This document shows positions 26,701-64,000 of a stretch of 64,000 nt of DNA, piece after piece. A program made the translations under genes and the position numbers. Position 1 is the stretch's first letter, and each line of letters opens with the position of its first letter. The notes under the pieces are model-generated. The model made no database searches. It was not told the DNA's origin and worked only from the letters and a program-made list of their open reading frames with translations. This DNA comes from Mesostigma viride. Taxonomy: Eukaryota > Streptophyta > Mesostigmatophyceae > Mesostigmatales > Mesostigmataceae. The DNA lies in contig RPFO01000016.1 in assembly GCA_009746045.1 (NCBI GenBank), positions 469,395-533,394 on the forward strand. Reading direction: 5' to 3'.

Positions 26701-27409
26701 TAAGGCATCGCCAACTGACACCTACCGAGTCCAACCGCAAAAGTTCTCCTTTCTGGGGAGTGATGCAAGCCATTCGGATTTGTACTAGATAAATCATTCG
26801 AGATCTGTGTGTGTAGGAGTACGTACTACACACGTGTCCACTCGAGACTTGTTCAGTCTCGACACGTGAGACGGGCTGTTCAAACACGGGTATCAACCTG
26901 AGACAACCAGCGCAGGCCAGAAATCGGGAGAATCCGGACCATGGTAGCTCGAGCCTGCCGTTATCTTTTCCGCGTGTTCGAGTCGTTCAGGATGATGAAG
27001 ATGAATGGTGATGGAAATGTGTATCCTTGTGCATTGAAATTATGGCTGGCTTACGTGTAGAGCGACTAGATGACCTAGACGGTGGGGCCGGAAACAGCAT
27101 GCTTGATCAGGGCGTGTGTTTCGAGCCTAAAGTTCTGGCCGGGAGTGTCTAGTGGTGAGCACCATTGCTGCGATCGCTCTCCCACCATTTACGAGGAAAT
27201 ACCCGCAAATGGAAAACCACTGAAAAGGTAGCTAGTCAGTCATCACGTTAGCCATGCCATGATTCCAAACGTCCAAGAACTGCACACGGTGCAAAGGCAA
27301 AAAGCCGGAGGACAGCACTTTCAAATGTGCGGCGGGAACCAAAAGCCCGCGGATGCCAGACAACATTGTGTTGCTGCGGGTATAGCTATTCTGATTTATA
27401 GCTATGATG

Positions 27410-28070
27410 ATCTTCCCCCCCATGACATGCAGGCTCCCCCTTAGCAGGGCAAGAGGAAGGGGCGCTTTGCTGAGTAGAGCTAGTAGCTAATATTCTGATC
27501 AGCTAGTATTTTTGTAGATCAAATAGTTTAGAGTTAGCTTAAGTAGTTAGGTTTCGCAGATTCGCCCACCCCTGCATCCGCCCGCAAGGGAATACGTGCT
27601 ACATGATGTCCCCACGCAGTCATGTTATAAATTATAATTTAATTATCAATGACACTTATCATTTTTCACACTAATGCATTCAAAAAATAAAATATGACCA
27701 TGATTTAATACAATTCATGTCATTAATTCACCCATCCTAGTTTGTATAAAAAGAAACGCTCAGTTCTTATGCATGTAGATACCCACTCATCACGTATGGC
27801 CCATTGCTAGAATGCAGCTAGGGTAGAAGTCCGCAGGATGGAGGTTATTGCCCCTGAGGATAGCCGCTACACTACCGCCTCATCTGCCATTATACATTAG
27901 AGGACAGCTCAGATGAAGATTATACCCCCCTCTCGTGACTATATCGTCGGGGCATGATGCAGACGATATTTGTAACTTTCGAGAAATTATTTCCTAATGA
28001 GATTAGTATAGTACTCCGTGGCATGCCCATGCGCATAACACGTTAGTACTTACTTACGTAAGGGCTCACA
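27410..28070 (+). repeat. Decayed copies of the element 3' end and palindrome repeat
   Basis: 27410-27640 repeats the KRRRRFDE-ending block of 22.39-22.64 kb. 27820-28070 repeats the palindrome arm (GAGGATAGCCGCTACACTAC, GATGCAGACGATATTTGT, GTACTCCGTGGCATGCC), here with a stop within the short coding remnant. Confidence 0.7.
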
Positions 28071-29665
28071 ATCTGAGCAGGGGTCTGGAAACAGGATACA
28101 CCGTCAGCAGATTTATATCGGATGGCTGACAACACCATGTTTGGTCCATGTTTCAACCCCCTGTACTTGCCCACTACCCAGGCGGCCTGACTATGCAACG
28201 TCTGGTTGCTTGCCCACTTAACTTGTACACGGAAAATTCACAAAGGGAGCCTGTGCGCGCACCAAACTTGACACCTCTGGAAAGCAGCCCAGACATCCCC
28301 AATAATTTCTAATACACGAAGAAACTGCCCCCCAACAAACGGTGCACCGATTCCCCACAGTGTGCCACCATCCGGGGCAAGAATGCCACCAACCCATCAC
28401 ACAATGCCCTAGTTTCCACACAGGCAACGCCTGTAGAATACAACACTCCGGGCGAGAGTAGAATATCACATCTCCCCGGAATAACCTTTCCAGGGGGGCC
28501 ATAGGCTCAGCCAGGGAGGACAGAGACATGCCTGTGCCAAGGAATGGAATCACAGTGACCACACAGGCGGCCCCAACTTTAGGTACCTCCAACTTTAGGT
28601 ACCTCGCGCCCACTCAATGAGACCATGCTGTGTCACATCCCAAGGCGGATGGGGTGGTTGCTTGTCCCCGATGGTCCTGGGACATGTTCACTCCCTCTTA
28701 AGGCCCCTTACGCACGCATGGGAACTCCCCCCAAGTCCCTGGGGGTCACCCTCGTGACACATTCACCCTTGCAAAGGGTTGAAGTGTTGACACTCGCGAA
28801 CGGTTGAATCCCCGCACGCAATAGCCAGCGTGCTCCCCCCGTGGAACATGCCTCACACCGCAACGCACTGTCCCAGGGACCCTCTCCCCTCCCCACCAAG
28901 AATAAAACAGGAAACGGCGACTGTCAGAAGCACGATCCAAGGGCCGAGCCTGAATAGGCACCCAACCAACCGCGGGTGCCGCCGCCGATAAGCACTGAGG
29001 CGGCCGTTCTTACACGAACCTGCCTCTGTCATGTGTGGAATTCCTTGATGAAGGTCACGTAGCAAATGAGGGCAGGGGTCAACCAATGCTTGCACAATCT
29101 GCCAGGAAACAGCATGCCTGGCGCGCAATGTCACTACCCGACCATTTCCACTCCCATAGAGGGTCGTCGGTTAGGCGCCCAACGTCCCTTCCCTCCACGT
29201 GTCACTGACCACGAGATGGACCCCCCTTGCCATGCGGAAACAACCATGGCGTGTCGCTGACCCCGCACCCGTTTCCCCCCCATGGATTGTTGCTGGTTGC
29301 AAGCCCCCTCCCCTCCTCCCCCTGTTACATGTCGCGGGCCAGTGGACACGACGCCTCGCCACGTGCCTTCAGGACCCATCGGATGACAGCGACGTTTGGC
29401 AACACATCCGTGGTATTGCTGGTCCCACAACATCCCCCCCCCTCCCGTTACTTGGCCAGCGACACATACGCGCCCCCCCCCCCCCCCCCTCCCTTCGTGT
29501 CGCTGGCCACTCGACAACACCTTCCACCACACGGCGGGACGGAAAGACGCGACGGAAAGCGCGACAGGAAGATGCGAGGGAAACAACCATGTGTTTGCAA
29601 CATCCGCGAACGGTCCCATACAACCCTTCTATTTAAGGATCCCCCCCCCCCTCCCTCCCCACCCC
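28071..29665. other. Intergenic, 3' flank of the rhodopsin-cyclase gene
   Basis: No supported gene. Close to the stop codon of the large minus-strand gene there are C-runs and several degenerate copies of the last coding bases, e.g. GTGTCGCTGGCCAC near 29497 and similar strings near 29201 and 29256. Confidence 0.5.
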
Positions 29666-57211
<27,546 letters not shown>

Positions 57212-57247
57212 TTAGCGTTATTTTCTTAATTGGCAAGACATCCGACG

Positions 57248-57254
57248 ATATATA
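57248..57254 (-). promoter_or_regulatory. TATA-like box upstream of the rhodopsin-cyclase start
   Basis: TATATAT on the minus strand, 37 bases before the ATG at 57211. This would imply a very short 5' leader, so transcription may instead start upstream. Confidence 0.35.
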
Positions 57255-58130
57255 GTGGTAGAAGCCATATCTATACACTTTGTGTCCTCCCACTGCTCCG
57301 CCGCACGCCAATGCGTCGCGGACATGGACTCTAGAGCGCTGGGTCGAAGACACCGGAGCCTGCGAACTTTACTTCCACTATGCCTGAAGCGTGAAGACAT
57401 TTTTGGCGCGCATTGCATAAGGACCCGCTGCATGCAGACTTAATTGCCTGACTGGCCTCCGTCGCGGCAATTTGCTTGCTTTTCTGCCCCGCCTCTACAA
57501 CCCATGGTTTCCCTGCTGCGAGGTAACTACTGTGCAGCCAAGAAAGGCAGGATAGGACACGACCGGCACTGTTTGGGCGCTCTAAGGGCATGGCGGCCTA
57601 TCATCATTAGACTAGCTATTTTCCTCAGGTGCCCGAGAGTTCAGCAGCGTCTGAGCATGCCAATTCCAAACGTTAGCCACATGAGGCCGCATTTTGACTC
57701 CATGAAGACACTTTGATGCATGCAGAGTTGGCGGATCAGGGCGTATATTGTCAGTAGTATTCCGCTTGGGGTTCCATTTGTGCGGACGTAAGCAGAGACC
57801 GCCCACCAACTCACTCAGTCCGTTGGATCCCGCGACCATCGTAGCCACACAGGGATTGTACATTGACGTTTTTTTGTATTTTGTATGTTTAGCGCCCACT
57901 AACAACTCCGGATCTGACATAAAACCTGACGGACGAAAGTAATAGCGCACAACCGGATCTCCAAAGAATTGAAGGATTTGTAAATGCGTTCGAGATACTG
58001 CCAAGTCAGGATTCCCTTTAGATCCTGCCAGCTGGGCATGCAGTTTCCCCTTTGTTGTTCCCACGCCGCCCATGGGCAGCAGCAGAGAATCTATACAGCA
58101 GTGGCCGAGGGCCGGATATAATTTCCCTTT
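57255..58130. other. 5' flank of the rhodopsin-cyclase gene; no gene assigned
   Basis: A 153-residue open frame on minus (58073-57612) has balanced composition but no recognised domain and no splice context. It is left unassigned. Promoter sequence is expected near 57250-57600. Confidence 0.4.
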
Positions 58131-60335
58131 ATTATATATTTTATTTTAATATATATTAAAAATATAATTACTTACAGCAGAGTGAAATCACTCAAACCAA
58201 AGCAAACGCCCAGCTATAAACCTATATACAGAGCCATGTCAAAGCTCTATACTACGATAAGACCAATGGAAACGCCTAACGGGAGGAACCTAATAGCCCT
58301 GCTGCACCGCAAAATCAGCCCGCGTACGGCGGAGCATGATGTCAGCCATGGCCCGAGTCAGCGCCACCGACAAGCGCTGACGCCAATATGACGTCCAGGT
58401 CCGCGCCGACCATGGGGCCCGCTGGCCCTCCAGGTCCAGCCGGTCCTCCCGGAGCCGGCAACACTCCTTGAAGAAGGCGGAGGTCAGGGGCCCCATGGCC
58501 CCAAACTCCTCCAGGACAATGAAAGGGCACCACACGACTGATGGTGCCCGACGTCGCCGTAGGCCAGGAGCTTGGCCCGCTCCGCCCGGTCCGCCGTGTA
58601 ACCTGCCGTGAGGGAGGCCCCAGCCACGTGGCTAAGAGCCAAGGGCCGCGCCACCGAAACGTCAATAAGCAGATGCCGGCCACCCCCCTCAAAGTCCAGC
58701 ACCACGATGTCAGGCCGGTGGTTGGGGGAATAGAAGGCAGCGCCATCCGCATCCTCGGACCGGATGTTCGCGTGGGGGAAAACCGACCGGATCATGGCGA
58801 GCACCACCGTCAGGAGGACAGTGTGCAAATACAAATACCAATTCTGATTCTGTTGGCCCCCCATGCAGGCAAGGTAGTGAGTCCCCGTGGGATCCAGCGG
58901 CTGCCCACAGCTACCACAAGGCCGCCCGGCCGGAACAAGAGGCTGCGGGGCAAATAGCTGGTGCCGGAGCGCCACCGAGTAGTGGCTGGGAGCCAAGGCG
59001 AATGGGGGGCCATGGGAAGAGCACGAAGGTACGCCGAGCCCACACTCCGCAAGGAAAGCGAGAACAGCCACGCACGTCCCTGGGCGTTGAGGTCCGCGAA
59101 AAGAGCAATCCAATCAGCCGTGTGCAGAATACCCGCGTAGGTTTTCTGGTGTTTATCGATGACGCGAGCAGGGAATGCGGCGGGAGATTGAACGGAGGCG
59201 ACCGAGGGAGTGCCGCGAGGGAGGTGGCGCTGTACCGCCTGAGCGGCACGGACGGGAGAACAGGCCTGCTGGATCTCAGCATAGGCCTCCTGGATGGCGG
59301 TGACGAAGGGCAAAGGGCTGCTGGGGTCCAGGAGGTCAGGCGCTGCTGTTGCCAAAAGGGGCAGGAGCCGGCAGCTTTCCGCCCACGACTGAGCGACGGA
59401 GCCCAAAAATGCTGCTGGGGCCAGCCGGGCGGCACGAGTCAGACCGCAGCCACCCATCCGTGCAGGCAGGGAGGCAATGCGAATAGCATGTGGCGGGAGG
59501 TCGGGGCCCGGGACCAGCTGCGCCAAGGCCGACTGGATGCGTTCGTCGTGGCCCTCGGCGGCCAGCCGGACCTGAGCCGGAAGAGCGCCCCGGAGCCAGT
59601 GAACGACGCGAGGGTGAGCGCAAAACCACAGAAGCAGACCCTTGGTCTGCGAATCATGAAGGCGCGCAATCAAGGGCAGTACCTCAGTGCGTGCCTCGAG
59701 GGCGGCCCGCAGAGCATGGATGACAAACGCGGGGTCGCCAACCGGAACGCCGAGGACATCCAACCCATGGAGGCGCTCGTCCCGGCCCAAGAGCTGGGGC
59801 GGAAAGCCGGAGCAATCACCTTGGGGCGAGTACACCGCGCACTTGGCCAGGGTCAACTGGAGGTTGATGTCGGCCACCGCGGTCTGCAGTGCCAGCAGAG
59901 CCGCGGTGGTGTCCGGCACAGGGCCCAGAAGGTAGATATCATCCAAGTAGGCCTGAATAGCGACCGCCGGGTGGGCAGCATGGACCGCTTGGAGGCAACC
60001 CTGGAGGGGGGCGGCAAAGTACAGGGGTCCCAGGGGGTCCCCTTGCTGGGTGCCCGACCGCGACAGCAGGCCGCCGCGAGTGCCGTCCTCCATGATGTGA
60101 ACCAGTTGGCCGGGCTGGCCGTAGCACACGGCTGTCCAAGCGTACAAGTCCTCGAAGGACTCCATGACGGCCGCAAACATGCTGGCGCGGGACAGACTGT
60201 TGAACGCGTTGTGGCAGTCGACCTTGACGACAGCGTGGGTGGGGTGGGCCTCGAGGTAGGCCTGCACCGAATGGATGAGGATATCCGCCCCGCCTGGAGT
60301 CGTCACCCCCAGCTGGGCCGCCACCGAATTTAATA
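58130..60335 (-). pseudogene. Non-LTR retrotransposon (RT + CCHC + restriction-like endonuclease), 5'-truncated
   Basis: Read on minus from about 60335: VVKVDCHNAFNSLSRASMF, then GTQQGDPLGPLYF, then AYLDDIYLL (RT active site), a long thumb-like region (LLLWFCAHPRVVHWLRGALP, MGGCGLTRAARLAPAAFLGS), a CCHC finger (CGSCGQPLDPTGTHYLAC), and the endonuclease motif NHRPDIVVLDF..HLLIDVSVA. The C-terminus is near 58308 (RADFAVQQGY, stop). It is followed by a 3' tail down to about 58130 ending in AT-rich TATTTTAATATAT. RT plus finger plus PD..D endonuclease is the layout of R2-like and related LINEs. One frame change is at a C6 run (sense) near 59005; two 4 bp insertions near 58510-58540 break the C-terminus. 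Confidence 0.8.
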
Positions 60336-60384
60336 TATATACCTGTCTGCCCCGCTGCACAAGGCTCTCCAAGGTGTCCACGCT

Positions 60385-62071
60385 GCGCACCCGGATGTCG
60401 TGCTCCTCGCCTACATGGACGATATCCATGCCCTTGGCCCGGCCGACGCTGTGGTTGCCGCCCTGGCTGCCCTTGAAGTGGCCATGGCGGCCATCAACCT
60501 TCGGCTCACCCTCCCCAAGTGTGCAGTCTTTTCGCCCCAGGGGGACTGCTCTGGCTTCCCCGCGGCTATCCCGGGGGCATTGGCGCGGGCGCGTGGTTTC
60601 TCGTGCCTGGGCGTCCCTGTGGGTGACCCTGACTACGTCGAAGAGGAGCTCCGGGCCACCGTGGAACAGCGCACCCGTGTCCTTGAGACTTGGGCGCGCC
60701 TCAAGGACCCCCAGACCAAAGGGCTCCTCCTGTGGTTTTGCGCCCACCCGCGGGTGGTTCACTGGCTCCGTGGCGCTCCCCCCCACTTGGTGCGGCTTGC
60801 CGCGGAAGGCCATGACGAGCGCATTCAGGCCGCCTTGCAGGTGCTCCTCCCCGGCCCTAGCCTGCCAGCTCACTCCATGCGCTTGGCCACCCTCCCCTGC
60901 CGCATGGGCGGGTGTGGGCTCACCCGCGCCGCCCGCCTCGCCCCCGCCGCCTTCCTTGGCTCTGTTGCTCAGGCCTGGGCGGAGATCCGCCGGTTGGTCC
61001 CCAGCGCCGTCAGCGCCATTCCCGACTTGGTCACCCCATCCCCCTTCCCCTTTGTGCAGGCTGTGCAGGATTCTTACCTCGGGATCCAGCAGGCTTGCGA
61101 CCTCGTCCGCCCCGCTCAGGCCGTCCACCGTCGCCTGCCCCGGGGCACGCCCGGCGTGTCTACTGTCGTCAGTCCTAGTGTCTTCCCTGCCTGCGTTCAT
61201 GAAAAACAACAAAAGACCTACGCGGGTATACTACACTGTGCCGACTGGATGGGTCTGCACGCGAGCTTGAACGATCAGGGGAAGGCTTGGCTTCACTCCG
61301 TTTCCCTTGATCGAGGGGAGCGTGGGGTCCGCATTCCTGCGCGCCCTCCCCATGAGCCCTTTGTTCACGCTGGTTCCGGCCCTTTACGCCATCGCTCTCC
61401 GCCACCAGCTCTTTGCCCCGCAACCTCTCATCACGGCGGGTGCGTCCTGCGGCAGCTGCGGGCTTGCTCTGGATACTACTGGGACGCACTACATCGTGTG
61501 CATGGGTGGCCAGCAGAACTAGAACTGGTTCCTCTATCTCCATACCGCTCTCCTCCGGGTGGTGTGTGCCATGGTTCGGTCGGTCTTTCCCCACTCCACC
61601 ATCAAGTGCGAGGACGCGGATGGTGGGGCCGCCCTCTACTCACCCAACCACCGCCCCGACATTACCGTGCTTGACTACGACGGGCAGGGTTGCCACCTGC
61701 TCATCGATGTCTCCGTGGCTCGGCCGCTTTCCGGTCGCCACATCCTCCGGGCGGCTGTGGATGCCGGCGCTGCTGCCACTGTGGCTGAGCGCGACAAGTT
61801 TGCCTCCTACGGCAATGTGGGGCCCCACCGGGTCATCCCCTTTGTCCTTGAGGAGTTCGGGGCCATGGGCCCCAAGACAGCGGAGTTTTTCCACGAGTGC
61901 TGCCAGCGCCGTGAAGACCGCCTCGACCTCGAGGGTCAGACCGCCCCGTGGTCGGCCCGCACGTGGTCCTCGTATTGGCGGCAGCGCCTGTCACTCGCCC
62001 TCACTCGCACCGTGGCTGATGTGTTATTCCGCCGCACCCGGGCCGACTTTGTCGCGACCCATGCGGTCTAG
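60385..62071 (+). pseudogene. Second copy of the same retrotransposon, head-to-head, 5'-truncated
   Basis: Starts inside the RT domain (VLLAYMDDIHALG) and runs through the same thumb region (LLLWFCAHPRVVHWLRGAPP), a frame change near 61310, the finger (CGSCGLALDTTGTHYIVC), an in-frame TAG near 61519 where the other copy has Gln, and the endonuclease (NHRPDITVLDY..HLLIDVSVA). It ends VATHAV, stop at 62069-62071. It is clearly diverged from the minus copy, so this is not a recent inverted duplication. Confidence 0.8.
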
Positions 62072-62289
62072 ATCCCTTCCAGGCCTGCATATGGTGGGCC
62101 GGCAGCGCTGTTGCTGCGTACGTGTAGTTTTGTTATGTCTAGTTAGTTGTACTTTGTGCCGCTGGCGTGATCCTTGGATGTCTGTGTCAGATTACTATTA
62201 ATTTCTTCAGGGTTATTCTCCCAGTTATCGGGTTTTTCCTTATGTTGCATGCCTATCTCACCTCCGTAATCTATCATTCTCAATCAATA

Positions 62290-62630
62290 TATATTTAAAA
62301 ATATAATTACTTACAGCAGAGTGAAATCACTCAAACCAAAGCAAACGCCTATACCCCACTATTACCTTGGGTAATTGTGGGGTAATTGTGGGGTAATTGT
62401 GGGGTAATAAAATTACCCTAAAAATTAGCGGCAAATTACCCTGGTAAAAGTGGGGTAAATGTGGGGTAATTTCATACCCCACTACTACCTAAATTACCCC
62501 ACTTTTACCCCACTATTACCCCAAGTTGGAGCCCAGAGTGCCAGCTATAAACCTAATATTAATATATATATATATATATATATATTTCGGTTTATAGCTG
62601 GGCGTTTGCTTTGGTTTGAGTGATTTCACT
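62290..62630. repeat. Retrotransposon 3' tails in inverted arrangement with a GGGGTAAT insert
   Basis: Tail pieces (AATATAATTACTTACAGCAG, AAACCAAAGCAAACGCC) on minus at 62290-62351 and on plus at 62585-62665 surround an (AT)n at about 62562-62585. At about 62352-62525 an unrelated insert made of TTGTGGGGTAA and TACCCCAC units interrupts the tail. Confidence 0.75.
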
Positions 62631-62667
62631 CTGCTGTAAGTAATTATATTTTTAATATATATTTCGG

Positions 62668-63150
62668 CTGGGGCCTCCCTCACGGCAGGTTACACGGCGG
62701 ACCGGGCGGAGCGGGCCAAGCTCCTGGCCTACGGCGACGTCGGGCACCATCGTGTGGTGCCCTAACTGCCCTTTGTCCTGGAGGAGTTTGGGGCCATGGG
62801 GCCCCTGACCTCCGCCTTCTTCAAGGAGTGTTGCCGGCTCCGGGAGGACCGGCTGGACCTGGAGGGCCAGCGGGCCTCATGGTCGGCGCGGACCTGGACG
62901 TCATATTGGCGTCAGCGCTTGTCGGTGGCGCTGACTCGGGCCATGGCTGACATCATGCTCCGCCGTACGCGGGCTGATTTTGCGGTGCAGCAGGGTTATT
63001 AGGTTCCTCCCGTTAGGAGTTTCCATTGGTCTTATCGTAGTATAGAGATTTGACATGGCTCTGTATAGAGGTTTATAGCTGGGCGTTTGCTTTGGTTTGA
63101 GTGATTTCACTCTGCTGTAAGTAATTATATTATTTTAATATATATTTCGG
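62668..63150 (+). pseudogene. Retrotransposon 3' fragment, copy 3
   Basis: Covers the C-terminal part (GPLTSAFFKECCRLREDRLD through RADFAVQQGY, stop near 63001) and the complete 3' tail (TTTATAGCTGGGCGTTTGC, TGATTTCACTCTGCTGTAAG). A stop lies near 62763 within a 9 bp insertion (TAACTGCCC). Confidence 0.8.
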
Positions 63151-63590
63151 TGCCCTTTCTTTGTCCTGGAGGAGTTTGGGGCCGGCCATGGGGCCCCTGA
63201 CCTCCGCCTTCTTCAAGGAGTGAGTGTTGCCGGCTCCGGGAGGACCGGCTGGACTACCTGGAGGGCCAGCGGGCCCCATGGTCGGCGGCTCGGCGCAGAC
63301 CTGGACGTCATATTGGCGTCACATTGATATTATTCATATTGACGGTCAGCTAGCTTGTCGGTGGCGCTGACTCGGGCCATGGCTGACATCATCATGCTCC
63401 GCCGGCCGTACGCGGGCTGATTTTGCGGTGCAGCAGGGGGCTATTAGGTTCCTCGGCGTTAGGCGTTTCCATTGACCAGTCTTATCCTAGTATAGAGCTT
63501 TGACATGGCTCTGTATATAGGTTTATAGCTGCGCGTTTGCTTTGGTTTGAGTGCTTTCACTCTGCGCTGTAAGTAATAATATTTTTATAA
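63151..63590 (+). pseudogene. Retrotransposon 3' fragment, copy 4, riddled with small insertions
   Basis: Matches copy 3 almost base for base but carries about ten insertions of 3-4 bp (GGCC, GAGT, TAC, GGCT, ATC, GGC, ACCA and others) and one of about 21 bp near 63321. Several are exact duplications of adjacent bases. Confidence 0.8.
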
Positions 63591-63810
63591 TATATATTAC
63601 TTACAGCAGAGTGAAAGCACTCAAACCAAAGCAAACGCCCATCTATAAACCTATAAACAGAGCCATGCCCTTCCTTTATATATATATTGGTCTTATCGTA
63701 GTATAGAGCTTTGACATGGCTCTGTATATAGGTTTATAGCTGGGCGTTTGCTTTGGTTTGAGTGATTTCACTCTGCTGTAAGTAATTATATTTTTAATAT
63801 ATATATTGTA
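63591..63810. repeat. Further retrotransposon tail pieces, inverted then direct
   Basis: 63595-63670 is the tail on minus (ACTTACAGCAGAGTGAAAGC). 63690-63800 is the tail on plus (TAGTATAGAGCTTTGACATG to TGTAAGTAATTATATTT). Confidence 0.8.
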
Positions 63811-64000
63811 AAAATATTTTTTTATATATTTTTTCCCTTTGTCGGTGTTTCCGGTGAAATGGGTGTGATTTTTATTTCCATATACCAGTTAAGTTATAAA
63901 GGTATGCCACAAATAGCCTAAAGTTACCTAGTTGTGCCTAAATTGGGGTGCCCGCATTAATGGCGCGCCCTGCGACCATGGTAGCCAGACCATTGTACTC
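63811..64000. other. No gene seen at the right edge
   Basis: AT-rich stretch followed by unique-looking sequence without a coding frame. Confidence 0.5.

Noticed and set aside
60340-61212. N-terminal part of an 800-residue minus-strand frame
   Set aside because: It is the antisense of the plus-strand retrotransposon copy; only the part below about 60335 is real coding sequence.

Overview
The window is nuclear DNA from a green eukaryote, most likely a chlorophyte or prasinophyte-type alga. The reasons are spliced genes with GT-AG introns, a plant-like LSM5, an enzyme-rhodopsin with a two-component/cyclase layout of the kind known from green algae, several mobile-element families, and introns packed with minisatellites. 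I cannot name a species.

Layout. 1-10447: two head-to-head, 5'-incomplete, multi-exon genes. The minus one is transposon-like; the plus one is a roughly 2,000-residue protein I do not recognise. They share an intronic motif, GCGACGGCCGGCGTTTCT. 11040-13141: a frameshifted hAT-type transposase on the minus strand. 13468-14352: a perfect (CAA)295 tract. 17098-19330: a complete four-exon LSM5 gene on the plus strand. 20086-28070: an imperfect inverted repeat built from decayed mobile elements, with a strong palindrome at 22.83-23.41 kb.

29666-57211 (minus): one very large gene. I could assemble it as 25 exons with every intron GT-AG and every phase consistent, giving 1,730 codons. The order is an extra N-terminal transmembrane helix, a seven-helix microbial-type rhodopsin, a histidine-kinase module, a response-regulator receiver, a class III guanylyl cyclase and a low-complexity tail. 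The rhodopsin lacks the Schiff-base lysine (Gln instead) and the helix-C counter-ion position is Tyr. The kinase has Tyr for the phospho-accepting His and Ser for the N-box Asn. The receiver and cyclase keep all their key residues. This is the most interesting item in the window.

58130-63810: fragments of a non-LTR retrotransposon with reverse transcriptase, CCHC finger and restriction-like endonuclease. Two 5'-truncated copies lie head to head, followed by a set of 3' fragments.

Two cross-cutting patterns deserve attention. First, exon ends together with their splice sites are repeatedly copied into the adjacent introns of the large gene, and also in the plus-strand gene at 5 kb. Second, decayed repeats carry many 3-4 bp micro-duplications. 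In addition, several exons of the first two genes are exactly one base short, two of them at G7 runs, which looks like homopolymer error in the sequence.
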